Assembly (NCBI GenBank): GCA_963850195.1
Contig: CAWKKD010000005.1
Span: 2,418,001 to 2,482,000, forward strand
Length of the DNA stretch: 64,000 bases
Origin: Actinoallomurus sp963850195
GTDB taxonomy: Bacteria > Actinomycetota > Actinomycetes > Streptosporangiales > Streptosporangiaceae
Direction: 5' to 3'
How positions within the stretch are numbered: position 1 is the stretch's first letter; each line of letters starts with the position of its first letter. This document shows positions 23,625 through 32,869 of this stretch, in pieces. The position numbers and the translations under genes are program-made. The notes below the pieces were generated by a model. That model ran no database searches, had not been told where the DNA came from, and saw only the letters and a list, made by a program, of their open reading frames with translations.

Positions 23625-25733
23625 TCATCCGATCGCCTCGGGCACCCTCGCCGCAGCGTCGCCCTCCTCACGGCGCACCCTGAGGCGGCCGGGCCACCAG
23701 ATGCGCGACCCGAGGCTGTACGACAGCGCCGGCACCAGCAGTGATCGCACGAGCAGCGTGTCGAGCAGCACCCCGAACGCCACCGCGAAGGCCATCTCGA
23801 CGAGCGAGACGAGCGGCAGGGTCGCCAGCGCCGCGAACGTCGCGGCGAGCACGATTCCGGCCGAGGTGATCACACCGCCGGTGACGGTGAGGCCGCGCAG
23901 GATTCCGCGCCGGGTGCCCAGCCGCAGCGACTCCTCGCGTACCCGGGTCATGAGGAAGATGTTGTAGTCGACGCCCAGCGCGACCAGGAAGATGAAGACC
24001 TGCAGCGGGAACCCTGAGTCGACGCCCTCGAAGTGGAACACATGGGCGAAGACCAGCCCGCAGACCCCCAGCGAGGCTGCGAACGACAGCACCACGGTCG
24101 CCATCAGCAGCACCGGTGCGACCAGCGCCCGCAGCAGCAGGATGAGGATCAGCAGGACCACCGCGAGGACGATCGGGATGATCACCTTGCTGTCGCGCGT
24201 CGCGGCCTGCTGCGTGTCGACGTTGATCGCGGTCACGCCGCCGACCTTGGCCCCCAGCGGGTTGACCGCCGCGCGAAGCCGGTCGACGGTGTCGCGCGCG
24301 GCCTTGGTGTCCGGGGCGCTCGAGAGCGTGGCCTCGTACTGGACGTAGCCGTTAGCGCTGAGCGGCTGCCCGACGCTGTCCACGCCCCGTGTACCGGCGA
24401 TGGCGTCGCGCAGGCCCGGGTTCGGGTGCCCGATCACGACGGCCGGGCTGCCGGTGCCGGCGGTGAAGTGCCGGGCGAGGACGTGCTCGCCGACGATCGA
24501 GTCCGGGGTGCCGGTGAACTGGCCGGCGTTGGAGATCGGCCCGACGTTCAGCGACATCAGCCCGAAGGCCATGGCGCCGAGCACGACGGCGGTGCCGAGC
24601 CAGACGGTGCGTGGCCGTGCGCTGACGAACCCCGCGACGCGCGACCAGATGCCGTGCTCCTGCTCCAGGGCGTCCGGATCGGCGACGTACCGCTCGTCGA
24701 AGCGCGGCACGACCGGCCAGAACACCCCGCGCGGCAGCGCGGTGAGCAGGGCGGGCAGTAGCGTGGTCATGGCGGCCAGCGCGCACACGATGCCGGCGGC
24801 GCCGACCGGGCCGAGGCCGCGGGTGGAGTTGAGCTCGGCGACCAGGAGGCACAGCAGGCCGATGGTGACGGTGGCGCCGCTCGCCAGAACGGCCGGGCCG
24901 GCGCGGTGCAGCGCGAGCGCCATCGCCTCGTGCTTGTCCTCGTGCCGGTGGAGCTCCTCGCGGTAGCGGGCGATGATCAGCAGCGCGTAGTCGGTACCGG
25001 CGCCGAAGACGAGGACCGCCAGGATGCCGGCGCTCTGCCCGCTGACCGTGAGCCCCGCCTTGGCCATGCAGTAGACGACGCCCTGCGACAGCATGTACGC
25101 CGAGCCGGCCGAGAACAGCGGGACGAACCACAGGAACGGGCTGCGGTAGGTGAGCAGCAGCATCACCATGACGACCGCGAGCGTGACGAGCAGCAGCGTG
25201 CCGTCGATGCTGCCGAACACCTTGACCAGGTCGGTGAGGCTGCCGCCGGGACCGGTGACGCGTACGTCGAGGCCGGCGGGCGGCCCGCGCTTCACGGCGG
25301 CGCGGATGTCGTCGATGGCGGCGACCAGGACGTCGCCCTCGCCCTTGACCGGCACGAGGACCTGCATCGCCCGGCCGTCCTTCGACACGAGCGGCCCGAC
25401 GACCTGCTCGTCCTGCGGCAGCGTGCGGAGCCGCACGGCGGCCGACCGCGCGGCGGCCTGGTCCTGGGGCGTGATGCCGCTCTTACGCTCGTACGACACG
25501 ATCGTCAGCATCGAGTCGTCCTTGCGGATCTTGCTCTGTAGCTTGATGACCTGCGTGGCCTCCGCGCTCCCCGGCAGGTAGGCGTCGGCGTTGTTCTGTG
25601 TGACGCTCTGCAGCTTGCCGCCGAGCGCGCCACCGGCCATGAGCAGGACCAGCCACGCGATCAGGACGAGCCACTTCGTACGTCTTCCGGACGGTATTCC
25701 GGCCAGTCGGCTGCTCATCGGACACTCCCCCAT
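23625..25733 (-). CDS. MMPL-family RND transporter
   Basis: 702 residues in two repeats of one large outer loop plus five or six helices. The MMPL/RND motifs GAGTDYALLIIARYREEL (Asp of the proton relay) and VALGVDYNIFLMTRVREE mark the equivalent helices of each half. Such proteins export lipids or drugs using proton motive force. The ATG at 25733 follows GGGGGAG. It has no adjacent regulator, but TTTCGGAGAAGAT-type repeats at 25745-25765 could be an operator. Confidence 0.93.
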   Translation of the reverse strand: MGECPMSSRLAGIPSGRRTKWLVLIAWLVLLMAGGALGGKLQSVTQNNADAYLPGSAEATQVIKLQSKIRKDDSMLTIVSYERKSGITPQDQAAARSAAVRLRTLPQDEQVVGPLVSKDGRAMQVLVPVKGEGDVLVAAIDDIRAAVKRGPPAGLDVRVTGPGGSLTDLVKVFGSIDGTLLLVTLAVVMVMLLLTYRSPFLWFVPLFSAGSAYMLSQGVVYCMAKAGLTVSGQSAGILAVLVFGAGTDYALLIIARYREELHRHEDKHEAMALALHRAGPAVLASGATVTIGLLCLLVAELNSTRGLGPVGAAGIVCALAAMTTLLPALLTALPRGVFWPVVPRFDERYVADPDALEQEHGIWSRVAGFVSARPRTVWLGTAVVLGAMAFGLMSLNVGPISNAGQFTGTPDSIVGEHVLARHFTAGTGSPAVVIGHPNPGLRDAIAGTRGVDSVGQPLSANGYVQYEATLSSAPDTKAARDTVDRLRAAVNPLGAKVGGVTAINVDTQQAATRDSKVIIPIVLAVVLLILILLLRALVAPVLLMATVVLSFAASLGVCGLVFAHVFHFEGVDSGFPLQVFIFLVALGVDYNIFLMTRVREESLRLGTRRGILRGLTVTGGVITSAGIVLAATFAALATLPLVSLVEMAFAVAFGVLLDTLLVRSLLVPALSYSLGSRIWWPGRLRVRREEGDAAARVPEAIG

Positions 25734-25880
25734 ACAACGACCATCTCTGTTTCGGAGAAGATATTACGCGTCTATTCGGAGCGTCAAGACATGTCGCGAG
25801 TTGAGGACGCCTAGTGCGCTCGTCCACAACGGGCCGAAGCCTCTCGCCGAGGGTCTCGACCGGCCGCTAGTGTCCGGCTC

Positions 25881-26696
25881 ATGCATGCAGAAATAGGTGT
25901 CATCGGCGGTTCGGGTTTCTACTCCTTCCTCGACGACGTCGAGGAAGTGAAGGTGACCACGCCCTACGGATCACCCAGCGACACCGTCGCCGTCGGCACG
26001 CTGCCCGCGGGCCATTCCGGCGCCGGGCGACGCGTCGCGTTCATCCCGCGACACGGGAGTGACCACCGCTTTCCGCCCCACAAGATCCCCTACCGGGCCA
26101 ACATGTGGGCCCTCCGCTCGCTGGGCGTACGCCAGGTCGTCGCGCCGAGCGCGGTCGGCTCCCTGACCGTCAAGTACGGCCCGGGCACGCTCATCGTCCC
26201 CGACCAGATCGTCGACCGCACCAGCGGGCGCGCGCAGACGTTCTATGACGACGGCGCCGTGCACGTCTCCTTCGCCGACCCCTACTGCTCGGCCGGCCGC
26301 CGCACCGTGATCGACGCCGCGCGCGACGCGAGCTGGGAGCCGGTCGACGGCGGCACCCTCGTCGTCATCGAGGGTCCGCGTTTCTCCAGCCGCGCCGAGT
26401 CCCAGTGGTTCTCCGCCCAGGGCTGGACGCTCGTCGGCATGACCGGTCACCCGGAGGCCGTCCTCGCCCGCGAGCTCGGCCTCTGCTACATCCCGGCCTG
26501 CCTGGTCACCGACCTCGACGCCGGAGTCGAGGAGGGCGCCGGCGTGACCCACGAGGAGGTCATGCGCGTCTTCGCCGAGAACATCGACCGCCTGCGTCCC
26601 CTCATCGGCAACGTCGTCGCCGCGCTCCCGACCGAGCGCGACTGCCCCTGCCCGCACACGCTCGACGGCCTGCAGCTCCCGATCCAGCTTCCGTGA
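25881..26696 (+). CDS. mtnP: S-methyl-5'-thioadenosine phosphorylase
   Basis: 271 residues. IGVIGGSGFY, FIPRHGSDHRFPPHKIPYRA (phosphate and ribose contacts), APSAVGSL, VVIEGPRFSSRAESQWF and MTGHPEAVLARELGLCY...VTDLDAG are the family motifs. It splits MTA to adenine and 5-methylthioribose-1-phosphate for purine and methionine salvage. No ribosome site is seen and TAGTGT at 25868-25873 lies 7 nt before the ATG, so a leaderless transcript is likely. Confidence 0.93.
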   Translation: MHAEIGVIGGSGFYSFLDDVEEVKVTTPYGSPSDTVAVGTLPAGHSGAGRRVAFIPRHGSDHRFPPHKIPYRANMWALRSLGVRQVVAPSAVGSLTVKYGPGTLIVPDQIVDRTSGRAQTFYDDGAVHVSFADPYCSAGRRTVIDAARDASWEPVDGGTLVVIEGPRFSSRAESQWFSAQGWTLVGMTGHPEAVLARELGLCYIPACLVTDLDAGVEEGAGVTHEEVMRVFAENIDRLRPLIGNVVAALPTERDCPCPHTLDGLQLPIQLP

Positions 26697-27265
26697 TACC
26701 GGCCCTGAGCCGCCACCGCCGTACGGTCGCCGCCCTGCTGGCGGCGACCGCCGCGGTGCTCGGCCTCGCCGCGACGCGCCCGCGCGCCCACGGTGTGCGG
26801 GTGCTCGTGGCCGCGCGTGACCTGACGGCCGGCGCCCGGCTCGGCCCAAGCGACGTGACCGCCCGCGTGTTCCCCACCGGTGCGGTCCCGTCGGGCCTCG
26901 TCGCCCGCGCGGAGGGCCGCGTCCTGTCCGGTCCGATGCGCCGGGGTGAGCCCCTCACCGACGCGCGCGTCCGCGCCGCCGGGCCGCCCGCCGACCCCGG
27001 CCTGGTGGCCACCCCGATCCGGCTGGCCGACGCCGCGGTCGCCCGCCTGCTCCATCCCGGAGACCGCGTCGACGTCCTGGCCGCCGGCGGCAGACCGCCC
27101 GCGCGTACGGTGGCGGCGGCGGTCCCGGTCGTCGCGGTACCCGAACCGGGGAGCGACACCGGCGAGGGCGCCATCGTCGTCGTGCGGACCGATCGCCGTC
27201 AGGCGGCCGTCCTGGCCGAGGCCGCCACCGACTCCCGCCTGTCGATCACCATCGTCGGCGGCTGA
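26693..27265 (+). CDS. SAF-domain (CpaB/RcpC-like) membrane-anchored protein
   Basis: 190 residues from the GTG at 26693, which overlaps the mtnP stop (GTGA). One N-terminal membrane segment (about 9-28) is followed by a SAF domain (VRVLVAARDLTAGARLGPSDVTARVFPTGAVPSGLV) and the RcpC/CpaB part (TPIRLADAAVARLLHPGDRVDVLAA). Such proteins are pilus-assembly or surface factors; in streptomycetes a similar gene lies near fmdB. The role here is unknown. Confidence 0.82.
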   Translation: MIPALSRHRRTVAALLAATAAVLGLAATRPRAHGVRVLVAARDLTAGARLGPSDVTARVFPTGAVPSGLVARAEGRVLSGPMRRGEPLTDARVRAAGPPADPGLVATPIRLADAAVARLLHPGDRVDVLAAGGRPPARTVAAAVPVVAVPEPGSDTGEGAIVVVRTDRRQAAVLAEAATDSRLSITIVGG

Positions 27266-27274
27266 GAGACCCGC

Positions 27275-28333
27275 TCAGTCGCTGCTGGCGGGGGTGTTCT
27301 CCTTGGTGTACTCCCAGTGCCACGGCTCGAAGGGGCTGCTGTAGGCCCACGAGGGGTGGAAGAACTCATAGGACTTGGAGTTGGCCTCGAGCCAGTTGAA
27401 CTGCGCCGACCCCTGGCTCTGCACGCCACCGCACAGGTCGACGGCGGTGCCGTAACCGTGGTTGCTGTGACCGGGCACGGCCGCCATGCCGGGGCGCTCG
27501 GAGTAGATGCGCTGCTGCTCGCCGAGGGGCCGGTAGGAGTCGGTGAGGCACATCTCCGACCCGAACCTCTTCTTGTACGCGTCGTTGAGCCGGTAGAAGG
27601 CCAGCGCGGCGTCGGCGCGCAGGCTGCGGCCGGGCTGCGGGAGCGGGCACAGGTAGCGCGACGGGATGAGGCCGTTCGGGTACTTGCGCGCCTCGGCGAC
27701 GAGGCTGCTCTTGCAGGTGAGCCGCAGCCGGGTGTTCGGGTCGAGCTTGTTGAGCGCGGCGGTGAGCTTCGTGGTGAGGGCCGCGGCGCGGGCCTTCAAC
27801 CCGGTGACCTCCTGCTGGAGGCGCGCCTGCTCGATCGCGTTGCGGGACTGCAGGTCCTGCGCGGTCGCGGCGAGCTGCTCGTGCTGCTTGCGGAGCTGTG
27901 AGGCCTTGTCGACGAGCGACTTCTGCTCGTTGGAGAGCATGGTCAGGTCGGTGGCCGCGGCGAGCGACTCGTCGGGGTCGCTGCCGCCGAGGAGCGCGGG
28001 GATGCCGAGCAGGCCGGGCTCCTTGTAGGAGTTGGCGGCGAGCCTGGCGAGAGGTTCGCGGATCTGGTTGAGCTGGGCGTCGGCGGCACCGAGGTCGGCC
28101 AGCGTCTTCTTGAGCTTCTCCTCGGAGGCGATGAGCTGGTCATTGCGACCCTGCCAATCCTTCGTGGCCTTGGTGAGCTCGTTCTTCGCCGCGTTCGCCT
28201 GTTTCTGCAGGGCGATGACGCTCGAGGGCGAGGGTTTCTGCGCAGCGGAGGATGACTCCGAGGCGCCGGACATTCCAAGCAGCGCGACCGCCGTGATCGT
28301 CGCGATCAGCGCCGCCTGCCGAGGGCTTCGCAC
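27275..28333 (-). CDS. Secreted M15 (VanY-type) D-alanyl-D-alanine carboxypeptidase with coiled-coil
   Basis: 352 residues. A signal peptide (about 1-31) precedes a long Lys/Gln/Ala/Leu coiled-coil (about 40-195), as in wall-associated hydrolases. The catalytic domain has SNHGYGTAVD (H292, D299 as zinc ligands) and EPWHWEY (E336, H339). It trims peptidoglycan stem peptides outside the cell. It is convergent with the SAF gene. Confidence 0.92.
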   Translation of the reverse strand: MRSPRQAALIATITAVALLGMSGASESSSAAQKPSPSSVIALQKQANAAKNELTKATKDWQGRNDQLIASEEKLKKTLADLGAADAQLNQIREPLARLAANSYKEPGLLGIPALLGGSDPDESLAAATDLTMLSNEQKSLVDKASQLRKQHEQLAATAQDLQSRNAIEQARLQQEVTGLKARAAALTTKLTAALNKLDPNTRLRLTCKSSLVAEARKYPNGLIPSRYLCPLPQPGRSLRADAALAFYRLNDAYKKRFGSEMCLTDSYRPLGEQQRIYSERPGMAAVPGHSNHGYGTAVDLCGGVQSQGSAQFNWLEANSKSYEFFHPSWAYSSPFEPWHWEYTKENTPASSD

Positions 28334-28417
28334 GCCGTGATCCTCCGGGGGCTGGCTACGTGACGCTGCTCGACCGTACTACAGATGACGGTGTGCACAG
28401 CGCGGCTGATGGGGCGT

Positions 28418-28837
28418 TCAAGAGTGGTTCTGTTGTCTGCACAGCTCCCACATCCACGGCCATCTCTTGAGACCGGGTGGGCAGGTCGCGGTGGCGGACG
28501 GGTGTGATCCAGGCTTCTTCCGGTGCGTGGACGACATCGCGTTCTTCCGCGACTCCGCCGGGTGCGAGGCCTTCACGCGCCGGGGCGGGACGTACGCCCC
28601 GAAGGTCGGCGCGGTCGGTACGGCGGCCTCCACCAGAGCGTGGTTCTTCGGCGCCGGAGGGGGCGAGGAGGAGACCTTCCCGGATCCGCCGCCCAGCGTC
28701 AGCAGGCCGCCGACGATCAGGGCCGGTACGACGACGACACCGGCCAGCAGCAGCATCCCGCGACGGAACGGGAGTACCTCGAACCAGTCCATGAGACGAC
28801 GTATCGGGCTCGCCGTTTGCGTAGTTTGCCCATCCAC
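28418..28837 (-). CDS. Small single-pass membrane protein, unknown
   Basis: 139 residues from a GTG at 28837 (an ATG 15 codons later is an alternative). One membrane segment (about 27-50, GMLLLAGVVVVPALIVGGLL), then a Pro/Ser/Lys-rich outer stretch and a C-terminal segment with two cysteines and tryptophans (TCPPGLKRWPWMWELC). Codon bias fits a real gene; the ribosome site is weak. It lies upstream of the M15 peptidase on the same strand and may be co-transcribed. I recognise no family. Confidence 0.55.
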   Translation of the reverse strand: MDGQTTQTASPIRRLMDWFEVLPFRRGMLLLAGVVVVPALIVGGLLTLGGGSGKVSSSPPPAPKNHALVEAAVPTAPTFGAYVPPRRVKASHPAESRKNAMSSTHRKKPGSHPSATATCPPGLKRWPWMWELCRQQNHS

Positions 28838-28961
28838 GGGCAGCAGCGTAGCGATCAGTGAGCCACCGCGCGGCCACTCCGGGTGTCCGATGAGTGCGGT
28901 TTTGGCCGCCGAGACGAGGGTTGTGCTGGTCGGCCCGCAATCCGATCGGAGAACATTCGCA

Positions 28962-29408
28962 TCAGGTACGTGGGTCGAACGGCCGCTCGAAGAACGTCTC
29001 GAGTACCACGATCGTCTGGGTACCGGTGACGCCGTCGATGGCGAAGATGCGCCGCAGCACCGCCTGGAGTTCCTCGGTGCCGGGGGTACGGACCTTCACC
29101 AGCACGGTCGCGGCACCGGCGGTGATGTGGGCCTCCTGGATCTCGGGGATCTCGGCGAGCGCCTCGCCGGTCCCGTCGTCGCCCATCCAGCTCCCGGCCT
29201 CGACCATGACGTACGCGAGCACGGGCCGGCCCGCGAGCGCGGGATCGACCTCGACCGTCGTACGCCGGATCGCGCCGCGTTCGCGCAGCTTGCGCACGCG
29301 CTCGTGGGTCGCGCCCGCGGACAGGCCGACCGCCTGCCCCAGCGCGGCGTACGACTGGGTGGCGTCGGCCTGCAGGAGCGCGAGCAGCTCTCGATCGATG
29401 TCGTCCAT
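28962..29408 (-). CDS. Lrp/AsnC-family transcriptional regulator
   Basis: 148 residues from ATG 29408 (an ATG at 29432 is also in frame). The helix-turn-helix is IDRELLALLQADATQSYAAL and AVGLSAGATHERVRKLRERG; the RAM domain follows with a G-x-x-x-V effector-binding beta sheet (VEAGSWMGDD, AGAATVLVKVRTPG). It is divergent from an SMP-30-like lactonase gene, which it probably controls. Confidence 0.88.
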   Translation of the reverse strand: MDDIDRELLALLQADATQSYAALGQAVGLSAGATHERVRKLRERGAIRRTTVEVDPALAGRPVLAYVMVEAGSWMGDDGTGEALAEIPEIQEAHITAGAATVLVKVRTPGTEELQAVLRRIFAIDGVTGTQTIVVLETFFERPFDPRT

Positions 29409-29434
29409 GATCCCTTGTTGTCCGAATCTCATCT

Positions 29435-29453
29435 CGATATATCGCCTATCGAT
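29435..29453. promoter_or_regulatory. Candidate Lrp/AsnC operator
   Basis: A perfect 10-bp AT-rich palindrome CGATATATCG (29435-29444) is followed by TATCGAT (29447-29453). They stand out against the GC-rich background, in the gap between the divergent Lrp and SMP-30 genes and overlapping the probable promoters. Confidence 0.55.
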
Positions 29454-29504
29454 CTTACGGTGTACTGTCGCGGTTGATTTCGCCGAACGCCATGGAGGCT
29501 CTCG

Positions 29505-30413
29505 ATGATCGACCGCATCAGGACATCCTTCGAGGTGCTGGACGAGCGGTTCTCTAGCTGCGGTGGCGACGAGTGGATGGAACGCCTGCACACGGGCTCC
29601 CGGTGGACCGAGGGCCCGGCGTACTTCCCCGCGGGCCAGTACCTGACCTGGAGCGACATCCCGAACGACCGGATGCTCCGCTGGGACGAGACGACCGGCA
29701 CGGTCGGCGTCTTCCGACGGCCCGCCGCGTACACGAACGGGCACACCGTCGACCGGCAGGGACGCCTCGTCAGCTGCGAGCAGGGCAACCGCCGCGTGAC
29801 GCGCACCGAGCACGACGGCTCGATCACCGTGATCGCCGACCGCTACGACGGCAAGCGGTTCAACAGTCCCAACGACCTCGTCGAGCACTCCGACGGCGCG
29901 ATCTGGTTCACCGACCCGAGCTACGGCATCGACAGTGACTACGAGGGCCACCGGGCCGAGAGCGAGATCGGCGCCTGCCACGTCTACCGCGCCGACCCGG
30001 TCACGGGCGAGGTCCGCATCGTCGCCGACGACTTCGTACGCCCCAACGGCCTGGCCTTCACCGCCGACGAGCAGCGCCTCTACATCGTCGACACCCGGCA
30101 GAGCCCCAGCCACATCCGCGTCTTCGACGTACGCGGCGACATGACGCTGACCGGCGGCGAGATCTTCGGTACCTGCGACGCCGGGGTGTTCGACGGGATA
30201 CGCCTCGACGACACCGGCCGCGTCTGGGCCGCAGCCCACGACGGCCTGCACTGCTTCGACCCGGACGGAACGCTCCTCGGCAAGCTGCGCGTCCCCGAGG
30301 TCGTCTCCAACCTCACCTTCGGCGGGCAGAAGCGCAACCAGCTCTTCATCACGGCGTCCAGCTCGCTGTACTCGGTGCGACTCAACGTCAACGGCGCGCG
30401 GTATCCGCGCTGA
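29505..30413 (+). CDS. SMP-30/gluconolactonase-family hydrolase
   Basis: 302 residues. Six-bladed propeller motifs: SRWTEGPAYFP (metal-binding Glu), NSPNDLVEHSDGAIWFTDPSYG (Asn), RPNGLAFTADEQRLYIVDT (Asn and Asp) and GVFDGIRLDDTGRVW. Members hydrolyse sugar lactones or organophosphates with a divalent metal. GGAGG lies 7 nt before the ATG. The divergent Lrp-type regulator suggests control by a metabolite. Confidence 0.9.
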   Translation: MIDRIRTSFEVLDERFSSCGGDEWMERLHTGSRWTEGPAYFPAGQYLTWSDIPNDRMLRWDETTGTVGVFRRPAAYTNGHTVDRQGRLVSCEQGNRRVTRTEHDGSITVIADRYDGKRFNSPNDLVEHSDGAIWFTDPSYGIDSDYEGHRAESEIGACHVYRADPVTGEVRIVADDFVRPNGLAFTADEQRLYIVDTRQSPSHIRVFDVRGDMTLTGGEIFGTCDAGVFDGIRLDDTGRVWAAAHDGLHCFDPDGTLLGKLRVPEVVSNLTFGGQKRNQLFITASSSLYSVRLNVNGARYPR

Positions 30414-30422
30414 CCGGGAGGC

Positions 30423-31013
30423 CTACCGCGGCCGCAGCCCGGACAGCAGCCGGTCGAGCGCGTAGGTGACGACCGCGTCGAGGTCGTCGGCGCCGACCAT
30501 GTCGTTGTTCGCCATCGTGGCGAGCCCGTGGAGCGTGGCGAACGCGACCGCGTTGATCAGCTCGGGGTCGCCGGGGACGAGCTCGCCCGCGTGCTGCGCC
30601 TCGGCGATCACGGAGAGGGGTACGGCGATGGCCTGCTCGGCCGCGACCCGCGTGCGCTCGGCGCCCTCCCGGTGCTTGCCGGCGAACATCAGCTCGACCA
30701 GCGCCTGATGGGTGACCGCGAAGCCGACGTAGGCGTGCGCGAGCGCCTGCAGCCGCGCCTCGAAGCCCGCGCTCCCGTCGCGGACGGCCTCGGCCAGGAC
30801 CTCTCCGAGGCGTTCGAAGCCGTTCTCGGCGAGCGCGTCGAGCAGCGCCTGCCGATCGGCGAAATGGCGTCGCGGCGCACCGTGACTGACCCCGATCTCA
30901 CGGGCGAGCTCGCGGAGCGACAGCGCCTGCACGCCCTCTTCCCGTACGGTCCGCTCGGCGTGCTCCAGAAGGGCCGAGCGGAGGTTCCCATGGTGGTACG
31001 ACCGCGCGGACAT
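30423..31013 (-). CDS. TetR/AcrR-family regulator
   Basis: 196 residues from ATG 31013. The helix-turn-helix is YHHGNLRSALLEHAERTVREE then LSLRELAREIGVSHGAPRRHF, with a C-terminal ligand domain resembling TetR_C_33/WHG types (LQALAHAYVGFAVTHQALVELMF). It is divergent from the short-chain dehydrogenase at 31087, which is likely its target. Confidence 0.9.
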   Translation of the reverse strand: MSARSYHHGNLRSALLEHAERTVREEGVQALSLRELAREIGVSHGAPRRHFADRQALLDALAENGFERLGEVLAEAVRDGSAGFEARLQALAHAYVGFAVTHQALVELMFAGKHREGAERTRVAAEQAIAVPLSVIAEAQHAGELVPGDPELINAVAFATLHGLATMANNDMVGADDLDAVVTYALDRLLSGLRPR

Positions 31014-31051
31014 GAGCCGCAGCCTACTTGATCCAACTGCAAATGTAGACA

Positions 31052-31080
31052 TTGACAGCATTGTAGGCAACGACTACTTT
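31052..31080 (+). promoter_or_regulatory. Sigma-70-type promoter of a leaderless SDR mRNA
   Basis: A consensus -35 TTGACA (31052-31057), 17-bp spacer and -10 TACTTT (31075-31080). The ATG of the dehydrogenase is at 31087, 7 nt past the -10, where transcription should begin, so no room exists for a ribosome site. Confidence 0.75.
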
Positions 31081-31086
31081 TCGCCC

Positions 31087-31989
31087 ATGACCTCGACCAA
31101 ATGGGTGGCCGACGACCTCCCCGACCTGACCGGTCGCACCGTCGTCGTGACGGGCGCCAACAGTGGCATCGGCGCGGTCACCGCGCGCGAGCTGGCACGA
31201 CACGGCGCCCGCGTCGTCCTCGCCGTACGCGACACGTCGCGTGGCGAGGCCGCGAGCAGCACCATGCCGGGCGAGACCGAGGTGGCACGCCTCGACCTCG
31301 CCGACCTGTCCTCGGTACGGGCGTTCGCCGAAGCCTGGCGCGGCCCGCTGGACATCCTGATCAACAACGCCGGCGTGATGGCGGTCGAGCGCCGCCTCAC
31401 CAAGGACGGCTTCGAGTCGCAGATCGGCACGAACCACCTCGGGCCGTTCGCGCTGACCAACCTCCTGCTGCCGCACATCACCGGCCGCGTCGTGACCGTC
31501 TCCTCCAGCGCGCACCACCCCGCGACGATGGACCTCGAGGACATCAACTACGACAACGGCTACCGCCGCTGGCGCGCGTACAGCCGGTCCAAGCTCGCGA
31601 ACCTCCTGTTCACCTCCGAGCTGCAGAACCGCCTCGAGGCGGTCGGCTCCCCCGTGATCGCCGTCGCGGCGCACCCGGGCTACTCGGCGACGAACCTTCA
31701 GGGACACACGCCCAGCCGCGTCGAGCGCGTCGTGATGGCGCTCGGCAACCGCATCGTCGCCCAGTCGGAGGCGATGGGCGCGCTGCCGACGCTCTACGCC
31801 GCGACCCAGGACCTGCCCGGCGACAGTTACATCGGGCCGGACGGGTTCAAGGAGGGCCGAGGGCACCCGACGACGGTCGGGCGCAGCGACGCCGCGAGCC
31901 ACCCCGAGACCGCCGCGCGGCTCTGGGAGCTGTCCGAGACGCTGACCGGCGTGCGCTTCCCGCTCACCCCGGCCTCCGCGAAGCACTGA
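31087..31989 (+). CDS. Short-chain dehydrogenase/reductase (retinol-dehydrogenase-like)
   Basis: 300 residues. TGANSGIGAVTARELARHGA (NAD(P) site), DILINNAGVMA, VTVSSSAHH and AYSRSKLANLLF (catalytic Ser, Tyr-x-x-x-Lys), then HPGYSATNLQ. It belongs to the oxidoreductases close to protochlorophyllide/retinol types. The ATG at 31087 is chosen because the promoter is immediately upstream. Confidence 0.92.
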   Translation: MTSTKWVADDLPDLTGRTVVVTGANSGIGAVTARELARHGARVVLAVRDTSRGEAASSTMPGETEVARLDLADLSSVRAFAEAWRGPLDILINNAGVMAVERRLTKDGFESQIGTNHLGPFALTNLLLPHITGRVVTVSSSAHHPATMDLEDINYDNGYRRWRAYSRSKLANLLFTSELQNRLEAVGSPVIAVAAHPGYSATNLQGHTPSRVERVVMALGNRIVAQSEAMGALPTLYAATQDLPGDSYIGPDGFKEGRGHPTTVGRSDAASHPETAARLWELSETLTGVRFPLTPASAKH

Positions 31990-32004
31990 CCGGCCGGGTC
32001 GGTC

Positions 32005-32796
32005 TCACCGGCGGAAACCGCCCTCGGTGTTGATGACCTGACCGGTGATCCACGCGGCCTCGTCGGTGGCGAGCCAGGCGACGAGCCGCGCCGGGTCGTC
32101 GGGCTCGCCCCAGCGTCCGGCCGGAAACCGGCGGCGCACGGCCTCGTGCACGTCGGCCGGGGCGTAGCCGGTGTCGACCGGACCCGGGTTGACGGTGTTG
32201 AGCGTGATGCCCTGGTCGGCGAGGTGGTCGGCCAGGGTCGGCGTGATCGACGCGAGGCCGCCCTTGGCGGTCGCGTAGGCGACCTGGTCGCGCATCGGCC
32301 CGAGGTCCTGGCCCGACGTCATCAGGATCACCCGGCCGCCGGGACTCCCGTCGTGCCGTGCGGCGAAGGCCTGCGTGAGCAGGATCGTCGAGCGGGTGTT
32401 GACCCGCCAGTGCGCGTCGAGCATCGCGGCGTCCAGCGTGCCGAGCGCGCCGTCGCCGCCGCTGCGGGCGTGGTTGCAGACCAGGATGTCGAGCCGGCCG
32501 AACGCCGCCACCGCCTCGTCGACCAGGCGTACCGGAGCGTCGGGGTCGGCGAGGTCCAGCTCGAGGTCGTGCACTGCCGCGCCGTGGGTCAGGCAGGCGG
32601 TCACCTCCTCCACCACGCCGGGGTCCGCGCCCCAGGGCTGGTCCGCGTCGTGCGGTGTGTAGTGGTGCACGAACACGCCGGCGCCCAGCGCGGCCAGCCG
32701 ACGGGCGATCGCGCAGCCGATGCCGATCCGGCGGCTCGCCCCGGTCACCAGGGCGACACGGCCGCGCAGCGGCAGGGGGTCACGAGAGAGATCCAT
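32005..32796 (-). CDS. SDR-family oxidoreductase (3-oxoacyl reductase-like)
   Basis: 263 residues from ATG 32796, with AGAGAG upstream. VALVTGASRRIGIGCAIARR, DILVCNHARSG, LMTSG and YATAKGGLAS (Tyr-x-x-x-Lys), and a C-terminal WITGQVINTEGGF, mark a classical SDR. The usual NNA is replaced by CNH (Asn107-Asn-Ala region), an unusual variation. The substrate is unknown. It is convergent with the SDR at 31087 and divergent from the DeoR gene. Confidence 0.9.
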   Translation of the reverse strand: MDLSRDPLPLRGRVALVTGASRRIGIGCAIARRLAALGAGVFVHHYTPHDADQPWGADPGVVEEVTACLTHGAAVHDLELDLADPDAPVRLVDEAVAAFGRLDILVCNHARSGGDGALGTLDAAMLDAHWRVNTRSTILLTQAFAARHDGSPGGRVILMTSGQDLGPMRDQVAYATAKGGLASITPTLADHLADQGITLNTVNPGPVDTGYAPADVHEAVRRRFPAGRWGEPDDPARLVAWLATDEAAWITGQVINTEGGFRR

Positions 32797-32869
32797 GCCA
32801 CCAGCATCGCGGCACCGGTGACTGACTACGATCGGAACTGCTCGGATGTTTCGCACCGTGGGGAGAATC

